Source: Gnetum montanum
Lineage: Eukaryota; Streptophyta; Gnetopsida; Gnetales; Gnetaceae
Direction of reading: 5' to 3'
DNA length: 64,000 nucleotides
Assembly: GCA_015680685.1 (NCBI GenBank)
Contig: MNCI01016384.1
Coordinates: forward strand, 685,353-749,352
The position numbers and the translations under genes are program-made. Of the stretch, positions 57,956-64,000 are shown piece after piece. The notes under the pieces are model-generated. The model was not told the DNA's origin, made no database searches, and saw only the letters and a program-made list of their open reading frames with translations. The first letter of the stretch is position 1. Every line of letters begins with the position of its first letter.

Positions 57956-58733
57956 TGAATATCGTGAAATTAGAAGGAGGGTTGAATAAGTTCCACTAAT
58001 TAAAACTAAAACTACACTTAGATATACGTGAACCCCTAAATTGGGTACTTTGATACTTAGAGGATAGAATCCTTGCACACCTCTTGACTTTGTTTCTTCA
58101 AGAATGTGGTTTCAAGGACATCATAACCTTTACAAAGCTTGAGCTTCACAAGGGGTATTTTTACATAGAAAAACACCCAACCCCATAAGGTCCTAATAAG
58201 CTCAAAATGTGGTTTCAAGAAGCCCATAAGCTTTAAATAACTTGAGCTCTACACAAAGTGTTTTCTCTCAAGAAATACATCCAACCCCTTAAGGTTCCAA
58301 ACAACTCAAGGGATGTCTTCCTACAAGAAGCACATCAAATCTAAAGGGCTTACAAAGGAAGAAAAGAAATCAAGAATAGAATGTATTCAAATTACAAATT
58401 CCTTCCTTTGAGGATCTTGACAGTTACAATAATTAACTCATAAAATATAAAGACTTGAAGAACAAATCAATTTACAAGATGTGTACAATGAAGGGAATAT
58501 TCATGTGAACAATGCTTATTCTTTTCATAAAGATATTATTTTTTATAGTTTTTGTCCTTGTCAAATGACCATTGAAGTTTACAAAATGACTAGAAAATGA
58601 CTAGTTGGGATGTCTCATTCATGCTTGGGATGTCTCACTGTGTTTCTAATGCTTTCAAGTGGGATGTCTCACTTTTGCTAGGATGTCTTACATGGGATGT
58701 TTAGACTAAGACATCTCAACTTTCCATGGGACA
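57956..58733 (-). repeat. 5' (right) LTR of the copia-like element
   Basis: About 778 bp. Shares long blocks with the left LTR, including GGTTTCAAGGA near 58108. GGGATGTCTCA motifs lie at 58606-58700. The end is set at GGGACA; an earlier GACA at about 58713 is possible. Confidence 0.75.
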
Positions 58734-59179
58734 TTTGCTCTTCCTCTAGGAGATCTCAATAACTACTAGAACATCTTCTTTTAACTTCTAGATGTTGTGC
58801 ATCCTTATGACTTCTTCAAACTCTTATAATCTTTTGTTGAGACTTTGTCACTTCAAATTGACAACTCATCTCTCATCTTGGTCTCAACATGATATTTTTC
58901 TTGATGTTATCTTTTCCAAGTCCTATAAGATTCCACAAGTGCATTTTTAACATTCTGCATTTTCCAAGGTTTTAACATACCAAAAAGTCAACATTCCTAA
59001 GAAGCTATTCATCATAATAAGTTTAAACTTTATAATGACATCGAGACTCTTCTATTAGCCTCATAATTCATTATGAACCTAGCTCTTCTTGTCTTTAATA
59101 AGGATTTCTTGGTTAGTGGGACTTTATGAAATACCTTTTCATAAGTATTCCTTCATTTCTTTCTTTCTTTCTTTACCAT
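58734..59179. other. Flank between copia-like element and element 3
   Basis: Nothing recognised except a TTCT microsatellite at about 59154-59174 directly before the LTR of element 3. Confidence 0.4.
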
Positions 59180-60627
59180 TGTAACCTTCTTAATGGCCTT
59201 TGAAACATAGTGAAAATTTTGAGGCCTAAATGGTTTAGCAAAATCTTGCGACTTAGGCAAGGATATGCGACAGGTCACAGCTCAGCAAGTTCCCTTTCCG
59301 AGTAAGGGTCTATTTTGCCATGCTACGCAGCACAACGTAATAAACTCCAGAGGAAAAAACAAGACAAGGGGTGCATGACGGCAAGCCTTCAACTTTGTAG
59401 TCCATCGCAACAACAGAGATGACAAGATTCGAGACCTCGATTGTCCAGCAAAATCTCAAGGCTTAAGCAACGATCCGTAGCATGCCACACATTTCGGCAA
59501 GTTTTCTTTTTTGGTTAAGGGGCCTATTACGCTACATTACACAGTGTAGCATAATAAACCCCAAAAGGATTGATCAGAAACAAAGGAAGCATGGTGACAA
59601 CACTTCAATTTTTTGCAGGTTTTCTATTTTACACTGAATTACGCTATGCAACGTAATCTAGCATGACACAGCGTAATACAAGCAACGACAGAGAGAGCAC
59701 AATTTAGGCATCAGCAGTGCATACGTCACAATATGCTCTCTAGCGTATTGAAGCATAAACAAAGAATAGTTTGTTGCCAAAACTCCAGCAAAAGTGGTTT
59801 ACGATGCATTACACTTCAGAGTGTAATGTAGCGTGGCACTGCAAGCTTCAAACACAAACACACCAAGTCAACAATATCTTGTAGGTTCAGGACACATGTC
59901 AGCTAAACCGCATTTTTCTCCTGAGCCTAACCTTATAAATATTCTAGTTGAAAAAGATCAAAGGGTGGGCAAAAAATTTCCCTGGATTGACAAATTTTCT
60001 CCGTGAGTGATTTTCTTTCATTGGCAATCGTTGACAACCTTTGACAAAGATTGACAAGAGAGTAAAAGAGGATCAACGATCGTAAGAACATCAGAGGTGA
60101 TTGGCAATAATCCTTGATCAGAGATAGCCGGTTAATGGATATTCTGCTTCGGGTCTGACTTCCTTGCACCCAGATTGGCTAGAACAAGGTAGATCGACCT
60201 TTGCTTGTTTTATCTTTAAATAGCTTTTTTGCTATTGGCACGTGCTTCATCTAAATTGAAGTCCACCTGTAATCATTGTATCTAACATATTTTGTTCATA
60301 AGTTAAATCCCAGATCTTGGGATTACACGCTCTCTAAATCCGATCTCCTATGTCCCATCTATACGAATTTTGCAATCGCTTTAAATCATTTACATCGCAT
60401 TCAATTACCTTCGAGATTAACGATATTATATCTCCTCATAAAAATCACCATTTTTCCATCCAATTATTACAAAAAATTTTACTGATTAAGTAAGTCCCTG
60501 GACAAGACCATTCAGGGCACCTCGGATTCTTCTTCTCTAGCACGGCCCTCACACGGATCCGAGGTTGGAACTATGTACACGAACTTCTGCTCGGTATTTC
60601 TAGCAACCGACATTTTCTGTCGTTACA
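59180..60627 (+). repeat. 5' LTR of element 3
   Basis: 1448 bp from TGTAAC to GTTACA, a perfect 6-bp terminal inverted repeat. TATA-like TTATAAATATT near 59932. The U3 has several TACGCTA / GCGTAAT motifs (59320-59850). The left border rests on the inverted repeat, since the 3' LTR is outside the window; the 5 bp before it are ACCAT. Confidence 0.7.
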
Positions 60628-60632
60628 GGTTT

Positions 60633-60652
60633 TTGGCACTAGAACAAGGGCG
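60633..60652 (+). other. Primer-binding site, Tat type
   Basis: TTGGCACTAGAACAAGGGCG, five bases after the LTR end. It resembles the decayed site of the minus-strand Tat-like element at 49108-49128. Confidence 0.55.
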
Positions 60653-60883
60653 TTCATCTCCGATCCACACTTTATGAGTAGTCTTGTAAGCTTTCTGTAC
60701 CCATTGTTAGTAGACGTAAATGTAAGACCTTCATGGTTGTTTACGAGATTGTGTGGTGCAGATCGGTTGCTTCGACGATTCCTTTGGAATCCTACAAGAT
60801 AGAAAGCCTCAATTATTACCTTAGTTTGCCTTTTCCCTTGCAATCTTTATCCTTATCGTCATTACTCCCAAACTGCGTAGAGA

Positions 60884-63620
60884 ATGGCTACATCAACCAC
60901 TGCTATTGACACTGCCAACCTTGAGAGTCCTTGGACCATGCAAGTTATGCCTCCTGTGGTCAAGCTGCCAACTAGTCCGGTGCCACCACACTGCTCCCTC
61001 AAGCTTCAAAACAAAGAGCCTAAGGGACACGCTTAGCATAGGGAACGCTACAATTTCCTTTGTGCTAAACTAGCAGCAAACCTACCCATGTATCCATAAG
61101 AACTCAAAGAAAAACAAGAATACGAGTTCATGTATTGCAACGGGAAGTAATTTATTCCTTCACATAACACCACTGTACCCTTGACAAATCAACAACAGTG
61201 GATCCTGGATCAAATGCTGATGGCTAAGACATCGACAGAACAATGAGAGGAGTTGTTCCATGATGAAATGCTACATGATGGGGAAGACGATCTAGACTCC
61301 CACTCTGAGGGAGGCAGTCATGCTGATTTCGCCATGGCCCCTCCCTCCATGACATCCCGTGTAAATCCATTGTTCATGGTTACCACGCCCTTGACACTAT
61401 CTAATACTAACTGACTCCCGCATTCACCCCACCTATATTTTCTCTCTCCGACTATCCTTCCGAGCGATGGTCCCTCGCAAATCATTCCTCAGCAAGTGTA
61501 ATTACCTAATCCATCTCATCATGCACCTGCACCCATGTCACCGCATGTACACGCGATACCTACTTCATAATTACATACAACACCCACCTTCATCCTGATT
61601 CACATGACAGGGCCCACCACTATAGCATGGTGGGCTCCAAAGATGCCTCTTGTTGCGCATCCTACGCAGATGTCCCATCTCCCCCTTCATCAAAGCCAGG
61701 TCCCGCCGGTGCTAAACTGTGTTACAGGATCATTGTTTATGCCCCCGACCACACAAACAACGTATCCAATGGTACAGCCGATGATGGCCATCCCTATTCT
61801 GCCACCTAGTGTGGCTCCTCCTGCCGTTCTACAAACAACCTCTCCGTCCACAGGTCTAGATCAAGCCTTCTAGCTTATCTAGACCCTTACAGAGGAAGTT
61901 AAATGCCTCAAGGCTGCTGGTTCTGACATAGTACAAGTCATGGATTTTTACCATGATGATCCTATTAGTCCAGTAGTGCCTATTTTATTGTTACCGCCTA
62001 GGATGCCACTCCCCCATTTTACGAAATACAATAGGGAAGGAGATCCCAATGCCCATTTAGTTACTTTCATGTTAGAATTGTTGCTATTGCAACAATAGCC
62101 ACATACTATTATCCGTGTCTTTGCTATGTCCCTAATGGGTAAAGCTCTAGACTGGTATCGAGCACTCCCACATGCTTCCATTTCAACTTTGGAAGAGTTG
62201 TTAACTTAGTTTGTGACTTGTTTCAAGTACAACCTGAAGCTGGAAGTCATGCTGGACCAACTCATGAGAGTCAAGCAAGACTCGCTCAAGTCAGTTCAAA
62301 AGTTTATACAGCGGTGGAGCACCACCTTAAATGAAATCTACGAACCCATCGCTAAGGCCCATCTATTGGCAATCTTCAAGGGGATAATTAACGACTTTAT
62401 TAAGTCTAAGCTATACTACCTCACTCCCCACTCACTCAGCCAAGCCTTTGCTTAGACTAAGAGCATCCAAGACATGGCGGAGGCTAGCAAAGATTTGGCG
62501 TATGTGGTCTACAAAAATTCCCACAGCAAGGGTAAGGACAAAGGCAGAGCTACGACAACGATAGTAGTGGCAGTTGCCGAGGGGGCCAAGAAGAAAAACA
62601 ACAACAAGAAAACATCTGCAGAGCCTACTGAGCCGACAACTAGCTCAAACAATGTCAATCAAGAAACGCCTTCTGCTCCTGAAGCACCTTCGCAGTCGAG
62701 GCCTAAATTTGAGCATAAGAATCGCTCAAATTACTCAATCCTACCTGTAAAGCCTTTAGAACTGTTGAAGCAATTATTGGGAATTGGCCACATTCGACAC
62801 AAGATGGTGTCCGAGGAAGCTCTAAAATGCCACATGCGCCATTGCGAGCTACTCAAGAACCCCTCCATAGCCCAACTTAATGAAACGCCAGTCCCCAAGA
62901 ACTTTAGGCTGGACTTTTTTTGCGACTACCATCAATTGTGCGGTCATGACATGGATTACTGCTAGGCGTTGAAAGATGACATTCAACGTATGATCGATCA
63001 AGGTGATCTAATCTTAGACAGCAGTAACCTAGTTTGTCTCGAAAACCAACCCATGCATGTGTACCAGGACTCGTTAAATGCGAATAACGTAGGGTACACT
63101 ATCAACGTAGTGGGTATGAAGAGCGATGACCAGGCATAGCCAAAGAAACCCTTTGTGTTGCACGCGCCTCCTTGCCCGCCTCAGACGACAAGCCCGTCAA
63201 CATCGACGGGTGTGGCTCAACGACAACCTTTCATCCTTCGAGTCCCGTGTCCTACCTTCATTCCATACCCCACTACCAATAAAGCCGTGGCCCACTCCAC
63301 GCCCACACCTAGGGCACCCTTCATCATCAAGGTGCCAAAGCTGTCAGTTGGTCCTGCTACGCAAGAGAAAATCTCTAAGTCAACGTCCTAATCACAACTT
63401 AACGGGAAAAGAAAAGGGCATATGACAGGTAACATAGCTAAGAACCAGTTTATGCTGGGGCTCCCCAAGCCTACACCTCTTGCTTCAGTGCCCTTGGCCC
63501 CATCTTCTTCTAAAAAAGGCGACGTTACACAAATGCGTCCACCTTGTCCCTGGTCAAGAAAGTACAAACCTCAATCAAAAGTTGTTCCACCCCGAGAAAT
63601 TCGTCTCTTAGGGTGAATGG
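60884..63620 (+). pseudogene. Tat-like gag of element 3, with stops
   Basis: ATG at 60884 (MATSTTAIDTANLESPW). RYNFLCAKLAANLPMYP near 61045 is shared with the minus-strand copy. The Pro-rich middle spans 61320-61870. The capsid domain is at 62000-62460 (PHFTKYNREGDPNAHLVTF, GKALDWYRALPHASISTLEE, QKFIQRW). A Lys-rich linker follows, then the knuckle CDYHQLCGHDMDYC near 62920-62962 (CX2HX4HX4C). The frame breaks at TAG or TGA in several places, for example after PHSLSQAFA (62456), the site of a likely Gln. C-terminal proline-rich sequence continues to about 63620. It would form the capsid and bind RNA. Confidence 0.8.
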
Positions 63621-63639
63621 AAGAAGAAAAGGGTGACAA

Positions 63640-64000
63640 GTAGCAAGATCATGGGCGGGATCTCCTCGACACCTTTACACAAGTCAAATAGGCTCTAAAA
63701 CAAAAAAATACAACATTGAGCCTTTATAACTTACTCATGATGTCACAGAAACATCGTGAAGCCATGGGTCGTATGCTAATGTCCATACTTGTGGATGAGA
63801 GCTTGCCAGCAGATGAAGAAGTAATTCATTCCATCATGCTTCCCCTCACCGTTGAAAAACCTAGGCCTACCCTGTTGACCTTTCGCGACGAATCCATTAA
63901 GGATGACCCAAAAAAGGGTTAGGTGACAATGGCATCCATGTTCATCACCATCCGGGTTGGCCAACATCAAATCTGAAGAGTACATGTAGATGACAAGGCG
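63640..64000 (+). pseudogene. Start of the protease region of element 3
   Basis: The block ESLPADEEVIHSIMLPLTVE with LLTFRDESIKDDPKKG (63795-63922), then a TAG and an ITIRVGQH-like segment, aligns with the pre-protease block at 45105-45305. The catalytic loop would lie past the window end. Confidence 0.65.

Larger units (their letters stand above)
52628..58733 (-). mobile_element. Ty1-copia-like element, minus orientation, largely lacking pol
   Basis: Direct repeats of about 770 bp at both ends, an initiator-Met primer site at the right LTR and a polypurine tract at the left LTR fix a minus-strand element. Gag is readable (57560-57905, 55690-56215). Only about 2.3 kb lies between gag and the PPT, and no copia integrase or RT motif was found, so it is probably a deletion derivative or non-autonomous. 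It also carries a 1.34-kb solo LTR inside gag. A clear 5-bp target duplicate was not found, so the outer ends are approximate. Confidence 0.75.
59180..64000 (+). mobile_element. Tat-like LTR retrotransposon (element 3), 5' part, runs off the window
   Basis: 5' LTR, primer site, gag and the start of the protease region in order. The rest lies past base 64000. Gag has stops, so it is dead or decaying, but it keeps more CpG and better motifs than the other elements here and looks younger. Confidence 0.85.

Noticed and set aside
52628-58733. A clear target-site duplication for the copia-like element
   Set aside because: The five bases outside the proposed ends (TCCTT and TTTGC) do not match; shifting the right end to 58713 did not help.
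5433-60652. tRNA genes at the primer-binding sites
   Set aside because: These are short sequences complementary to tRNA 3' ends, next to LTRs; no cloverleaf or full-length tRNA is present.

Overview
This is a nuclear window from a plant with a large, repeat-rich genome. The evidence is nested LTR retrotransposons of Athila, Tat-like, chromovirus-like and Ty1-copia types, GT-AG introns, and one plant-type plastid lipase gene. The old, little-purged LTR elements would suit a gymnosperm or another slow-turnover genome, but the sequence alone does not fix the species. There are no prokaryotic features.

Layout. 1-436: cut-off LTR. 0.9-3.4 kb: decayed minus-strand chromovirus-like gag and protease with an initiator-Met primer site and LTR. 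3771-4574: solo LTR. 4580-14626: a structurally complete but dead Athila-type element (LTRs, tRNA-Asp-type primer site, gag, PR, RT, RH, IN, long 3' region). The last two sit in an older minus-strand LTR of the same superfamily (right part 14632-15283). 15.3-21.2 kb: the single low-copy island, holding a PLIP-like plastid lipase gene (five coding exons, 17979-20610) with a CpG-rich upstream region.

22.2-22.8 kb: an LTR-like block. 24020-33567: a second Athila-type element, inserted inside the reverse transcriptase of an older minus-strand Tat-like pol (pieces at 23276-24019 and 33568-34340). 34.35-44.45 kb: an odd segment with a GTCAAATGA-rich field, a solo LTR (34916-35887), a degenerate array of about 190-bp units, and a decayed plus-strand multi-exon coding region that I cannot name. 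44.03-50.5 kb: minus-strand Tat-like protease, gag, leader, primer site and 5' LTR. The plus-strand gene therefore lies antisense between what may be the PR and RT halves of one giant Tat/Ogre-like element, and this is the least ordinary structure here.

52.6-58.7 kb: a minus-strand Ty1-copia-like element with two LTRs, little pol, and a solo LTR of the neighbouring Tat-like family inside its gag. 59180-64000: the 5' LTR, primer site, gag and start of PR of a third Tat-like element running off the window.

The retroelement coding regions I read all carry stops or lost catalytic residues, many consistent with C-to-T decay (CAG to TAG, CGA to TGA, CpG loss in the primer site). The lipase gene is the only coding region that looks intact. 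Assembly gaps (8 N, 400 N and two single N) fall in repeats, and at least two hide more sequence than they show.
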